A DNA stretch of 64,000 nt from Bradyrhizobium tropiciagri. GTDB lineage: Bacteria > Pseudomonadota > Alphaproteobacteria > Rhizobiales > Xanthobacteraceae. Shown here one piece after another: positions 7,941-16,730 of the stretch. Below the pieces are notes generated by a model. It was given only the letters and a program-made list of their open reading frames with translations, was not told the origin of the DNA and did no database searches. Position numbers and translations under genes: made by a program. The stretch lies in the NCBI RefSeq assembly GCF_018130545.1, contig NZ_JAFCKF010000005.1, positions 558,001 through 622,000 of the forward strand. Reading direction: 5' to 3'. Positions within the stretch are counted from its first letter, which is position 1. Every line of letters starts with the position of its first letter.

Positions 7941-9637
7941 ATGCGCGTGTCCAGCCAGTAGCCGTCGCTGAAACCAAAGCCAGTCCGTTTGCGACCCATG
8001 AAGTCCGCAACCAGGCGCGGCCCGCGACAGGCTTCAACGCATTCGATGACGACCGCGCGTTGAGCGGCCTGATCGCGAAGCTGGCGCCGTGGGCGCAGGG
8101 CAAGCTGTCTGCACTCGGCGCCCATGCCGGCGACGAGGCCGTGCAGGAGGCGGCGCGGCTTGCCAATGAGCACGAGCCGAAGCTCGTGACTCATGACCGC
8201 TACGGCAACCGCAATGATTGGGTGGAATTCCATCCGGCCTGGCATCAATTGATGGCGCTGGCGTTCCAGAGCGAGGTGCATAGCCTCGCCTGGTCGACGC
8301 GCGAGCCGCATGGCCATCTGGCGCGCGCGGCGCTGAGCTATCTCTGGAATCAGATCGAGAACGGCGTCGGTTGCCCGACCGGGATGGCGTACGCCGCCAT
8401 CGCCGGATTTACCGGCAAGCCGCAATTCGCGCTGTGGCGCGAGCGAACGCTGGCGGCGGGTTACGATCCGCGCCGACTTCCGATCGAGGCCAAGCGTGCG
8501 GCGGTCATCGGCTATGCGATGACCGAGAAGCAGGGCGGCTCCGATCTGCGCGAGACCCAGACCACCGCGCGCTTCGTCGAGCGCGGCGCGCATGGAGAGA
8601 TCTATGCGATCACCGGCCACAAATGGTTCTTCTCGGTGCCGGTCGCCGATGGCTTCTATACGCTGGCGCGCACCCAATCCGGCGTCAGCTGCCTGTTCGT
8701 GCCGCGCCTGTTGCCGGACGGCAGCGCCAACCGCATCCATATCCAGCGTCTGAAGGACAAATGCGGCAACCGCTCTAACGCATCGAGCGAGATCGAGTAT
8801 CACGACACCTGGTCGATCCTGGTCGGCGAAGAGGGCCGCGGCATCGCGGAGATCCTGTCGCATGCGCATCTGACACGGCTCGATTTCGCGGTCGGCTCCG
8901 CCGGACTGATGCGGCAGGCGTTGAGCCTTGCCATCAATCATGCGCAAAGCCGAACCGCGTTCGGCAAGCCGATGTCCGAGCTCCCGATGCAACGCAACGT
9001 GCTTGCCGACCTCGCGCTCGAGAGCGAGGCGGCTATGCTTGGTGCGTTCCGCGTCGCGCGCGCGACCGACAGCCTGCAAAGCAGCGAACACGAGCGGTTG
9101 CTGGCGCGGGTCGCGACCCCCGTGATGAAGTTCTGGAATTGCCAGCGCGCGCCGGCTTTCACCTATGAATGCCTGCAGGTGCACGGCGGCAACGGCTTCA
9201 TCATGGAGAATGCGATGGCGCGGCTGTATCGCGAGGCGCCGTTGAATTCGATCTGGGAAGGCACCTCGAACATGATGTGCATGGACGTGCTGCGGGCCAT
9301 GCAGCGCGATGCCAATTGCCGGGACGCGTTCATCGACGAGTTGCGCGCGAGCAGGGGCCTCAATCCGATCTATGACCGGAGCACCGACGACCTCGCCGAT
9401 CGCTTGCAGGCCAGCTATCCGGACGACGGGCATGCGCGGGCGCTGGTCACCCGCATGGCGCATGCGTTGCAGGCCGCCGAGATGCTGAAGCACAGTGATG
9501 CCGCAGCCGCCGATCTGTTCGTGCAATCGAGGCTCGGCGCCGACGCGATGCACGTGTTCGGTGCGCTTCCATCGTCGGAAGGCCTCAGCGGCATCCTCGA
9601 ACGCGCCTCCGTCATCCGCTACCAAGGGCCCCAGTAA
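7937..9637 (+). CDS. Acyl-CoA dehydrogenase, AidB-like
   Basis: This FAD-dependent acyl-CoA dehydrogenase superfamily protein has 566 residues. The length and motifs match the AidB branch: YGNRNDWVEFHPAWHQLM (about 94-111), MTEKQGGSDLRETQT (about 195-209), and QVHGGNGFIMENAMARLYREAPLNSIWEGTSN near residue 420, where the Arg and the IWEGTSN loop contact FAD and the ligand. E. coli AidB is an alkylation-response protein. Family members elsewhere act in catabolism, and the operon (TetR, class II aldolase, Rossmann/DUF2520) favours a metabolic role. Its start overlaps the TetR stop. Confidence 0.8.
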   Translation: MNARVQPVAVAETKASPFATHEVRNQARPATGFNAFDDDRALSGLIAKLAPWAQGKLSALGAHAGDEAVQEAARLANEHEPKLVTHDRYGNRNDWVEFHPAWHQLMALAFQSEVHSLAWSTREPHGHLARAALSYLWNQIENGVGCPTGMAYAAIAGFTGKPQFALWRERTLAAGYDPRRLPIEAKRAAVIGYAMTEKQGGSDLRETQTTARFVERGAHGEIYAITGHKWFFSVPVADGFYTLARTQSGVSCLFVPRLLPDGSANRIHIQRLKDKCGNRSNASSEIEYHDTWSILVGEEGRGIAEILSHAHLTRLDFAVGSAGLMRQALSLAINHAQSRTAFGKPMSELPMQRNVLADLALESEAAMLGAFRVARATDSLQSSEHERLLARVATPVMKFWNCQRAPAFTYECLQVHGGNGFIMENAMARLYREAPLNSIWEGTSNMMCMDVLRAMQRDANCRDAFIDELRASRGLNPIYDRSTDDLADRLQASYPDDGHARALVTRMAHALQAAEMLKHSDAAAADLFVQSRLGADAMHVFGALPSSEGLSGILERASVIRYQGPQ

Positions 9638-9638
9638 C

Positions 9639-10481
9639 ATGCGTCAGAGCGAAGTGTGTGCGGTCAACGATATCAGGGCCGTCGTTGGCGAAGAGGAATG
9701 GGCGACCCGGGTCGATCTCGCGGCGTGCTACCGTCTGGTCGCGCTCTATGGCATGACTGATTTGATCTACAATCACATCAGTGCCCAGGTCCCGGGGCAT
9801 GACGATCAGTATCTGATCAATCCCTACGGCATGCTGTACGAGGAGATCACGGCGTCGAACCTGGTCAAGATCGATATCGAAGGTCGGACCCTGCTGCAGC
9901 CCGATCACGGCTACAGCGTCAACGTCGCCGGCTTCTATCTGCACGCGCCGATCCATCGCGCGCGGCCCGATGTGAAGTGCGTTCTGCATACCCACACCAG
10001 GGCAGGCACGGCGGTCAGCACGCTTGCCGAGGGACTGCTGCCGCTATCGCAGACCGCGATGCGATTTCACGGCCGGATCGGCTATCACGACTTCGAGGGG
10101 CCCGCGATCGATCGCGAGGAATGCGACCGTGTCGTCGCCGATCTCGGCCGCAACAACGTCCTGATCCTGCGCAATCATGGCCTCTTGGTGTGCGGCACCA
10201 CGATTCAGCAGGCGTTCAACGCGATCTATTGGCTGGAGCAGGCCTGCCGGATCCAGATCGATGCGCTCGGCTGCGGCCGGCCGCTGCACGCGCCGACCGA
10301 ACTGGCGATCGGCAACACGGTGACCTGCTTTGCCGGCACCGAGATCACGCTGGACAATGAGCGCGACACCAACCCGACGATGAATGAAGCGGCGCAGAAT
10401 CTGCAAGCCGGTTATGGCCTGCTGGAATGGCCGGCGCTGCGGCGCAGGCTCGACCGCATCGACGGGAGCTACGCGCAGTGA
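9639..10481 (+). CDS. Class II aldolase/adducin family protein
   Basis: This 280-residue zinc-dependent class II aldolase/adducin domain protein carries the metal-binding His pair in LHTHTRAGTAVSTL and the third ligand in ILRNHGLLVCG. The Gly-rich phosphate-binding part is less obvious, which is typical of adducin-like members that act on non-phosphorylated or CoA substrates. The start ATG 9639 lies 1 nt after the preceding stop. An upstream in-frame extension into the dehydrogenase gene was rejected. It is the third gene of the TetR operon, and its stop overlaps the next GTG start (GTGA). Confidence 0.82.
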   Translation: MRQSEVCAVNDIRAVVGEEEWATRVDLAACYRLVALYGMTDLIYNHISAQVPGHDDQYLINPYGMLYEEITASNLVKIDIEGRTLLQPDHGYSVNVAGFYLHAPIHRARPDVKCVLHTHTRAGTAVSTLAEGLLPLSQTAMRFHGRIGYHDFEGPAIDREECDRVVADLGRNNVLILRNHGLLVCGTTIQQAFNAIYWLEQACRIQIDALGCGRPLHAPTELAIGNTVTCFAGTEITLDNERDTNPTMNEAAQNLQAGYGLLEWPALRRRLDRIDGSYAQ

Positions 10482-11380
10482 GCACGTCGCTGGCGGCGCT
10501 GCGGATCGGCTTCATCGGCGCCGGCCGGGTCGCGCAAACGCTCGCGCCGGCGTTCGCCCGCGCTGATCTGAATGTCGCGGCGTTCTACAACCGCGGTGCC
10601 GATGCCGCGCAGCGTCTCGGCTCCCGCGTCCCGTCGGCACGGCCGATGCCGGATGCGCAGCAGGTCGTCGACAGTTGCGAGATGGTTTTCCTCACCGTGA
10701 GCGACGATGCGATCCTGCCGGTCTGCCGTGATCTGCGCTGGCAGCCGCGTCACCGCGTGGTCCATTGCAGCGGCGCGACCGAGCTCGCCGCGCTCGACCA
10801 TGCCAAAGCCTCCGGCGCGGTCACCGGCGGCTTTCATCCGATGCAGATGTTCGCAAATCCCGACGTTGCGCTCGAGGGGCTGCGCGGATGCACTGTCGGT
10901 ATCGAGGCCGAGGGCGAGTTCAGGCGCGACCTCGAATGGCTCGCGACCCGGATCGGCTGCGAGCCGCTGGCGCTGCCGGCCGGCGTGCGGGCGCTGTATC
11001 ACGCCTCGGCCTATTATGTCGGTCCGTTCCTGATCGCGCTGCTCAAGGAAGGCGTCGAGCTCTGGAAGAGCTTTGGCGCCAGCGAGGCCGACGCGCTGCG
11101 CGCGATGATGCCGCTGCTGCGAGGTACGGTCGCGGCCGTGCTCGACGGCGGATTGGCCAACGGCATGGGCGGCTGCGTGGCGCGCGGCGATGTCGGCACC
11201 ATCCTCAAGCATCTCCGCGCCCTCGACGAGCGGTTCCCGTCCTCGGGTGCGTTGTATCGCGAACTGGCGCTGCGCAATGTCCCGCTCGGGATCGAGCGCG
11301 GCACGCTCAGCGCGCCGCGTGCGGCGGAGATCGAGCAATTATTGCTGCGGACGAGATTGGAACAGCAGGCGGCATCCTGA
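10478..11380 (+). CDS. Rossmann-like and DUF2520 domain oxidoreductase
   Basis: The 300-residue protein starts with GTG overlapping the aldolase stop. Residues 8-30 form an NAD(P)-binding Rossmann motif (IGFIGAGRVAQTLAPAFARAD). HCSGATELAAL and GGFHPMQMF are hallmarks of the Rossmann-like/DUF2520 family, and the second half is the helical DUF2520 dimerisation domain as in ProC-like reductases. It is probably an NAD(P)-dependent reductase or dehydrogenase of an unknown beta-hydroxy or keto acid, acting with the neighbouring aldolase. It is the last gene of the operon, followed by a terminator. Confidence 0.8.
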   Translation: MSTSLAALRIGFIGAGRVAQTLAPAFARADLNVAAFYNRGADAAQRLGSRVPSARPMPDAQQVVDSCEMVFLTVSDDAILPVCRDLRWQPRHRVVHCSGATELAALDHAKASGAVTGGFHPMQMFANPDVALEGLRGCTVGIEAEGEFRRDLEWLATRIGCEPLALPAGVRALYHASAYYVGPFLIALLKEGVELWKSFGASEADALRAMMPLLRGTVAAVLDGGLANGMGGCVARGDVGTILKHLRALDERFPSSGALYRELALRNVPLGIERGTLSAPRAAEIEQLLLRTRLEQQAAS

Positions 11381-11388
11381 TCCAACAA

Positions 11389-11419
11389 AAAAGCCCCGGT
11401 TCGCTGAACCGGGGCTTTT
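11389..11419. terminator. Bidirectional intrinsic terminator
   Basis: A perfect 14-bp stem (11389-11402 with 11406-11419, AAAAGCCCCGGTTC) closes a 3-nt loop. It is flanked by TTTT on the plus strand and a longer T-run on the minus strand, so it serves both the DUF2520 operon and the converging hpnH gene. Confidence 0.9.
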
Positions 11420-11448
11420 GAACTTTCTGCTTTCGCTCACATCGAGCT

Positions 11449-12609
11449 TCAGGCGGCAGTCGAAGCCTTCGCTTGCTGCTTGGCGGCGGCGGCCGCAGCC
11501 TCGTCGCGGCGGATGTCCGAAAGCTTCTTCTCGACCTGCTCAGCGAAGATGTACTGCGCCGGACGCTGCTTCGACATGTCGATCTCGGGCGCCATCGGGC
11601 CCGTGGTCTTGATGCCGCGCAGTGCGACCCACATCGCCTTCAGCGGGTTGTTGATCGCAGCGGTCGCCGCGGTCGGCTCGTAGCCGCAATGGGCCATACA
11701 GTCGGCGCACTTCTCGTACTTGCCGGTGCCGTAGGTCTCCCAATCGGTGGTGTCCATCAGCTCCTTGAAGGTCTTGGCGTAGCCTTCACCGAGCAGATAG
11801 CAGGGCTTCTGCCAGCCGAAGATGTTGCGTGCCGGCATGCCCCAGGGCGTGCACTCGTATTCCTGGTTGCCGGCGAGGAAGTCGAGGAACAGGCCGGAAT
11901 GCATGAAGTTCCACTTCTTGCCCTTGCCGAGCGCAAAGACGTCGCGGAACAGCTTCTTGGTCTTGGTGCGGTTGAGGAAGTGCTCCTGGTCGGGCGCACG
12001 CTCATAGGCATAACCCGGCGACATCGACACGCCGACGCCGAGCTCGGTGGTGAAGTCGAGGAATTTGGCAATCTCCTCGGCCGGATGTCCGTCGAAGATG
12101 GTGGCGTTGACGTTGACCGTGAAGCCGCGCGCCTTGGCCGCCTTGATCGCGGAGACGGCGCGATCGAACACGCCCTTCTGCGACACTGCCTTGTCGTGAT
12201 GGTCCTTCAGGCCGTCGAGATGCACCGAGAAGAACAGATAGGGCGACGGCTCGAACAGATCGAGCTTCTTCTCGAGCAGCAATGCGTTGGTGCACAGCGA
12301 GACGAACTTCTTGCGCGCCACGAGGCCGCGCACGATCTCGCCGATCTCCTTGTGGATCAGCGGCTCGCCGCCGGGGATCGCCACCATCGGCGCGCCGCAT
12401 TCATCGGCCGCGTCCCAGCATTCCTGCGCCGTCATGCGGCGATTGAGGATCGCATCGGGATAGTCGATCTTGCCGCAGCCGACGCAGGCGAGGTTGCAAC
12501 GGAATAGCGGTTCGAGCATCAGCACGAGCGGATAGCGTTTGCGGCCAAGCAGCTTCTGCTTGATCAGATAACCGCCGATACGCATTTCCTTGAAGAACGG
12601 TATAGCCAT
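11449..12609 (-). CDS. hpnH: Adenosylhopane synthase HpnH (radical SAM)
   Basis: HpnH is a radical SAM enzyme that joins a 5'-deoxyadenosyl radical to diploptene, giving adenosylhopane, the substrate of HpnG. The 386-residue protein (start MAIPFFKEMRIGGY, the family N-terminus) has the 4Fe-4S motif CxxxCxxC at C38, C42 and C45 (FRCNLACVGCGKIDYP) and the SAM-binding IPGGEPLIHKEI. SPASM-like Cys appear near the C-terminus (CADCMAHCGYEPTA). An upstream in-frame GTG at 12630 was rejected. It lies 46 nt after ispH on the same strand, probably one transcript. The Ala/Lys-rich tail (AAAAAKQQAKAS) is disordered. Confidence 0.94.
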   Translation of the reverse strand: MAIPFFKEMRIGGYLIKQKLLGRKRYPLVLMLEPLFRCNLACVGCGKIDYPDAILNRRMTAQECWDAADECGAPMVAIPGGEPLIHKEIGEIVRGLVARKKFVSLCTNALLLEKKLDLFEPSPYLFFSVHLDGLKDHHDKAVSQKGVFDRAVSAIKAAKARGFTVNVNATIFDGHPAEEIAKFLDFTTELGVGVSMSPGYAYERAPDQEHFLNRTKTKKLFRDVFALGKGKKWNFMHSGLFLDFLAGNQEYECTPWGMPARNIFGWQKPCYLLGEGYAKTFKELMDTTDWETYGTGKYEKCADCMAHCGYEPTAATAAINNPLKAMWVALRGIKTTGPMAPEIDMSKQRPAQYIFAEQVEKKLSDIRRDEAAAAAAKQQAKASTAA

Positions 12610-12655
12610 TAGACGATTTTCTTTCTGCACTTATTCAAAGGGAAGTGGGTTCAGA

Positions 12656-13582
12656 TCAGCCCGCAGTCAATTCGGCTGGCAGCCGGAATTCGATATTCTC
12701 TTCTCGGCCCGGAACGACGGAGACCGACACCGGTCCGATGCGCCGCAGAGCCTCGATGACATCGTCGACCAGAACTTCGGGTGCCGATGCACCCGCGGTG
12801 ATGCCGACGGCCTTCGCGTCCTTCAGCCAATCCGGGTTGAGTTCGCTCCCATCGGCAATGAGATAACTCGCGACGCCGACCTCGGTGCCGATCTCACGAA
12901 GCCTGTTCGAGTTGGAACTATTGGCGGCCCCCACCACCAAAATGACGTCCACCAGCTTGCTTAGGTCCCTTACCGCAGATTGGCGGTTCTGTGTCGCATA
13001 GCAGATATCCCTGATGTCCGGGCCTTGAATATCTGTAAATTTTGCCTGAAGGGCCGCGATAATGTCCCTGGTATCGTCCACGGACAGGGTGGTCTGGGTG
13101 ATGTAGGCGACCGGACTGTCGGTCGGCAGCCTCAGTTCCGCCACATCCTGAACGTTCTGGACCAGGAAAACCGGCCCCGGAACCTGTCCCATGGTTCCCT
13201 CGACCTCGGGGTGGCCGGCATGCCCGATCAGGATCAGGGCGCGGCCCTTCGAGATATAGCGCTTGCCCTGATTGTGGACCTTGGTGACCAGCGGGCAGGT
13301 GGCATTGAGCACCGGCAGGTCGCGGGCTTCCGCCTCCTCCTCGACGCTCCGGGCGACGCCATGGGCACTGAACACGGTCACCGCCCTGGCCGGCACCTCC
13401 GAGAGGTCCTCGACGAAGATTGCGCCCTTCTTCTTCAGGCTTTCGACCACGTGCTTGTTGTGCACGATCTCGTGGCGGACATAGACCGGCGGGCCATACT
13501 TCGCGAGCGCGCGTTCGACGATCTCGATCGCGCGCACAACGCCCGCACAAAAGCCGCGCGGCTGGGCAAGAAACACTTCCAT
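12656..13582 (-). CDS. ispH: 4-hydroxy-3-methylbut-2-enyl diphosphate reductase
   Basis: IspH (LytB) is the iron-sulfur enzyme making IPP and DMAPP in the last step of the MEP pathway. The 308-residue protein has the three cluster Cys C12 (GFCAGV), C96 (LNATCPLV) and C194 (RDICYATQ), plus the conserved SAHGV, [10 protein letters not shown] and NSSNSNRL motifs. The start at [10 protein letters not shown] was chosen over an upstream extension because it matches the family and places C12 correctly. Sitting upstream of hpnH, it links precursor supply to hopanoid synthesis. Confidence 0.96.
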   Translation of the reverse strand: MEVFLAQPRGFCAGVVRAIEIVERALAKYGPPVYVRHEIVHNKHVVESLKKKGAIFVEDLSEVPARAVTVFSAHGVARSVEEEAEARDLPVLNATCPLVTKVHNQGKRYISKGRALILIGHAGHPEVEGTMGQVPGPVFLVQNVQDVAELRLPTDSPVAYITQTTLSVDDTRDIIAALQAKFTDIQGPDIRDICYATQNRQSAVRDLSKLVDVILVVGAANSSNSNRLREIGTEVGVASYLIADGSELNPDWLKDAKAVGITAGASAPEVLVDDVIEALRRIGPVSVSVVPGREENIEFRLPAELTAG

Positions 13583-14033
13583 CGGTCGTCCGTTACGCAA
13601 ATCGCACCAATCTCTTTCAATGCCCTGCGGCCTTTTCGGCAACGCACTCCACAAGTCGGACCTTGCAACGTCAGTTGCAATGTCCGCGCCATCACAGTTC
13701 CTGCACGGGATCGTCGCCCCAAGCGCATGGAAATACAGGGATTTGTGGCAAAAAGGTAGCGTCTCGAAGGATAGCGGGGCCTATGCCAAAGGACATTTGA
13801 GGTAATATGGTATGGAATCGGGGCCCTGCGACCCTCCGTCCCCCTCACTTGTTCGTCACTTTATCGCCCACTGATGCGGTTTATACCGGCCACTCGCGGC
13901 CGTTCCTGTGGTTTGGAACCTCCTCGCCATCCCGTCGAGGAAGGTAACCAAAACAACATTAGATCGGTCCCCGGAACTCCGCTACAGAGCGGGCGTTTTC
14001 GGCCATGCTTCCCCGAGATTAGAAAGAAACGAA
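13583..14033. other. Divergent ispH/hpnN intergenic region
   Basis: About 450 bp between divergent ispH and hpnN hold both promoters. The clearest signal is the operator-like palindrome at 13663-13680. Several short open frames cross the region, but none has a ribosome site or protein-like composition. Confidence 0.5.
13663..13680. promoter_or_regulatory. Operator-like palindrome upstream of ispH
   Basis: TTGCAAC (13663-13669) and GTTGCAA (13674-13680) form perfect 7-bp arms around 4 nt. The site is 80 nt upstream of the ispH start, within the divergent ispH/hpnN promoter region. It has the size and symmetry of a dimeric regulator site; the regulator is unknown. Confidence 0.4.
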
Positions 14034-16649
14034 GTGCTGACAAATATTGTCGTCTCCGTTGTTAGGACCTGTACGCGTTTTGCCCTTCCGGTTGTCATTC
14101 TCGCTGTGCTGCTGTCGATCGGCGCCGGCTTCTATACGGCCCGCAACTTCTCGATCAACACCGACATCAACAAGCTGATCTCGCCGGATCTGGATTGGCG
14201 CAAGCGCGACAACCAGTTCGAGGAAGCCTTTGACCGCGAGCGACTGATCCTGGCTGTCGTCGAAGGAGCGACGCCCGAGCTGACCAGCTCGGCCGCGAAG
14301 GCGCTCACCGCGAAGCTGCAGGCCGACAAGAAGAACTTCGAGGCGATCACCGCGCTCGGCTCCGGCGAATTCTTCGAGAAGAACGGCCTCTTGTTCCTGC
14401 CGACCGAAGAGGTCGGCAAGGTGGCGGGCCAGCTCGAATCGGCCGCGCCGCTGATCGAAATCATGGCCGGCGATCCCTCGATTCGCGGACTGACCGGCGC
14501 GCTCGAGACCGGCCTTGCCGGCGTCAAGCGCGGACAGGTCAAGCTCGACAATGCCGCGCCGCCCTTCAACCTGATCTCCGAGACTGTCGAGACCGTCCTC
14601 AACAAGGGCAGCGCCACCTTCTCCTGGCGCGAGCTCACCAGCGACAAGCCGCTGACCGATTCGGACAAGCGCGCCTTCATCGAGATCAAGCCGATCATCG
14701 ACTATTCGGCGCTGGAGCCCGGCAAGGCCGCGACCGATGCGATCCGCCAGGCGGCCGCCGACCTGAAATTCCCGACCGAATATCACGCGCGCGTCCGCCT
14801 GACCGGACCGGTGCCGATCGCCAACGAGGAATACGCCACCGTGCAGGACGGTGCGATCACCAACGGCATCGGCACTGTGGTGATCGTGTTGATCATCCTC
14901 TGGCTGGCGCTGCACTCCGGCAAGATCATCTTCGCCGTGTTCGTCAACCTGTTCATCGGCCTTGCGCTCACCACCGCGGTCGGCCTGATGATGGTCGGAT
15001 CGCTGAACCTGCTCTCGATCGCCTTCGCGGTGCTGTTCGTCGGACTCGGCGTCGACTTCGGCATCCAGTTCAGCGTGCGCTACCGCTCCGAGCGTTACAA
15101 GAACGACAACCTGACGCTGGCGCTGGAAAACGCGGCTCGCCGCTCGGCGGTGCCGCTGTCGCTTGCGGCGATGGCGACCGCCGCCGGCTTCCTGTGCTTC
15201 CTGCCGACCGACTACAAGGGCATCTCCGAGCTCGGCAAGATCGCCGGCGCCGGCATGCTGGTGGCGTTCGTCACCAGCATCACGGTGCTGCCGGCGCTGC
15301 TCGACCTGCTCAACCCTCCGGGAGAGAAGGAGCCGGTCGGCTACGCCTTCCTGGCGCCGCTCGACCACTTCCTGGAAAAGCGTCGCGTTCCGATCATCGT
15401 CGGCACGCTGCTGGTCGCCGTCGCGGGCCTGCCGCTGCTGCACTGGATGAAGTTCGACTTCAACCCGATCAATCTGCGCAACAAGCAGGCGGAATCAATC
15501 GCCACCTTCCTCGATCTGAGGAAGGATCCAAACACCGGCGCCAACGCCATCAACGTGATGACGCGCTCGGAAGCCGACGTAAAGACAATCGAGGCCAAGC
15601 TCGAGAAATTGCCGGAAGTATCGCGCGTGATGTCGCTCGAAAGCTTCGTGCCTGATGATCAGCCGGCCAAGCTGAAGCTGATCGCGCAGGCGGCCAAGAC
15701 GCTCGGCCCCGCGCTCAACCCGGACTCGGTCGATCCGGCGCCGTCGGATCAGGAGAATGTGGAGTCGCTGAAGAGCTCGGTCGACAGCCTGCGCAGGACC
15801 GCGGGCGACGGCAAGGGACCGGGTGCGGTTGCCGCGCGCCGGCTCGCCGACGCCCTGCAGAAGCTTGCCGATTCGACCCAGGCCACCCGCGACAAGGCCC
15901 AGGACGTCTTCGTCGCGCCGATGAAGATCGTGTTCGATCAGCTCCGCAACACGCTGCAGGCCCAGACCGTCACGCTGCAGAACCTGCCGCCCGAGTTGGT
16001 CCAGAGCTGGAAGACCAAGGACGGCCTGATGCGTGTCGAGGTCGAGCCGAAGGGCGATCCCAACGACAACGACAATCTGCGCCGCTTTGCCGACGCGGTG
16101 CTCGCCGCCGAGCCGACCGCGATCGGCGGACCGGTCTCGATCCTGAAGTCGGGCGATGTCATCGTGAATGCGTTCATCCACGCCGGCATTCTGGCGCTGG
16201 TCACCATTAGCCTGCTGCTGTGGCTGGCGCTGCGCCGTGTCGTCGACGTGCTGATGACGCTGGTGCCGCTCTTGGTCGCCGGCATCGTCACGCTGGAGAT
16301 CTGCGTCTTGATCGGGCTGCCGCTCAACTTCGCCAACATCGTCGCGCTGCCGCTGCTGCTCGGCGTCGGTGTGGCGTTCAAGATCTACTATGTCACAGCA
16401 TGGCGGCAGGGCAGGACGAACCTGCTGCAGTCGAGCCTGACGCGGGCGATCTTTTTCAGCGCGCTGACCACGGCGACCGCGTTCGGCAGCCTGTGGCTGT
16501 CCAGCCATCCCGGCACCGCGAGCATGGGCAAGCTGCTTGCGCTGTCGCTCGTCACCACGCTGGCGGCGGTGCTGCTGTTCCAGCCGGCGCTGATGGGCAA
16601 GCCGCGCGAGACCCTCAAGGACGAGGATATCGCCAACGACGTCACCTGA
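14034..16649 (+). CDS. hpnN: Hopanoid RND transporter HpnN
   Basis: HpnN is an inner-membrane RND/MMPL-type transporter that moves hopanoids to the outer membrane. The 871-residue protein shows the RND layout: one TM near residues 10-30, a large periplasmic loop, five TMs around residues 275-445 (TVVIVLIILWLALHSGKIIFAVF, then VLFVGLGVDFGIQFSVRYRSER), a second TM and loop, and a final five-TM block after residue 710. GVDFGIQF holds the usual intramembrane Asp. GTG 14034 was chosen because the family starts MLTNIV; AGAAAG-like purines precede it. Confidence 0.92.
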   Translation: MLTNIVVSVVRTCTRFALPVVILAVLLSIGAGFYTARNFSINTDINKLISPDLDWRKRDNQFEEAFDRERLILAVVEGATPELTSSAAKALTAKLQADKKNFEAITALGSGEFFEKNGLLFLPTEEVGKVAGQLESAAPLIEIMAGDPSIRGLTGALETGLAGVKRGQVKLDNAAPPFNLISETVETVLNKGSATFSWRELTSDKPLTDSDKRAFIEIKPIIDYSALEPGKAATDAIRQAAADLKFPTEYHARVRLTGPVPIANEEYATVQDGAITNGIGTVVIVLIILWLALHSGKIIFAVFVNLFIGLALTTAVGLMMVGSLNLLSIAFAVLFVGLGVDFGIQFSVRYRSERYKNDNLTLALENAARRSAVPLSLAAMATAAGFLCFLPTDYKGISELGKIAGAGMLVAFVTSITVLPALLDLLNPPGEKEPVGYAFLAPLDHFLEKRRVPIIVGTLLVAVAGLPLLHWMKFDFNPINLRNKQAESIATFLDLRKDPNTGANAINVMTRSEADVKTIEAKLEKLPEVSRVMSLESFVPDDQPAKLKLIAQAAKTLGPALNPDSVDPAPSDQENVESLKSSVDSLRRTAGDGKGPGAVAARRLADALQKLADSTQATRDKAQDVFVAPMKIVFDQLRNTLQAQTVTLQNLPPELVQSWKTKDGLMRVEVEPKGDPNDNDNLRRFADAVLAAEPTAIGGPVSILKSGDVIVNAFIHAGILALVTISLLLWLALRRVVDVLMTLVPLLVAGIVTLEICVLIGLPLNFANIVALPLLLGVGVAFKIYYVTAWRQGRTNLLQSSLTRAIFFSALTTATAFGSLWLSSHPGTASMGKLLALSLVTTLAAVLLFQPALMGKPRETLKDEDIANDVT

Positions 16650-16676
16650 CGCGTCGGCAGCCTGCTTTTGATCCGG

Positions 16677-16698
16677 CTTGGCGGCTGATGCCGCCAAG
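16677..16698. terminator. Hairpin between convergent hpnN and DUF2147 gene
   Basis: CTTGGCGGC (16677-16685) pairs perfectly with GCCGCCAAG (16690-16698) around TGAT. It sits between two converging genes but has no T-run on either side, so terminator function is only a suggestion. Confidence 0.35.
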
Positions 16699-16730
16699 CT
16701 GCAATCGCAGGCCGAGCGATGCTAGACGTG

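Noticed and set aside
9495-9638. In-frame extension of the class II aldolase into the upstream gene
   Set aside because: ATG 9639 follows the preceding stop directly and fits the family length; the extra residues come from another reading frame of the dehydrogenase gene.
14019-15443. Long antisense open frame opposite hpnN
   Set aside because: Composition rich in Arg, Asp and Gln with no recognisable domain; typical shadow of a high-GC gene.
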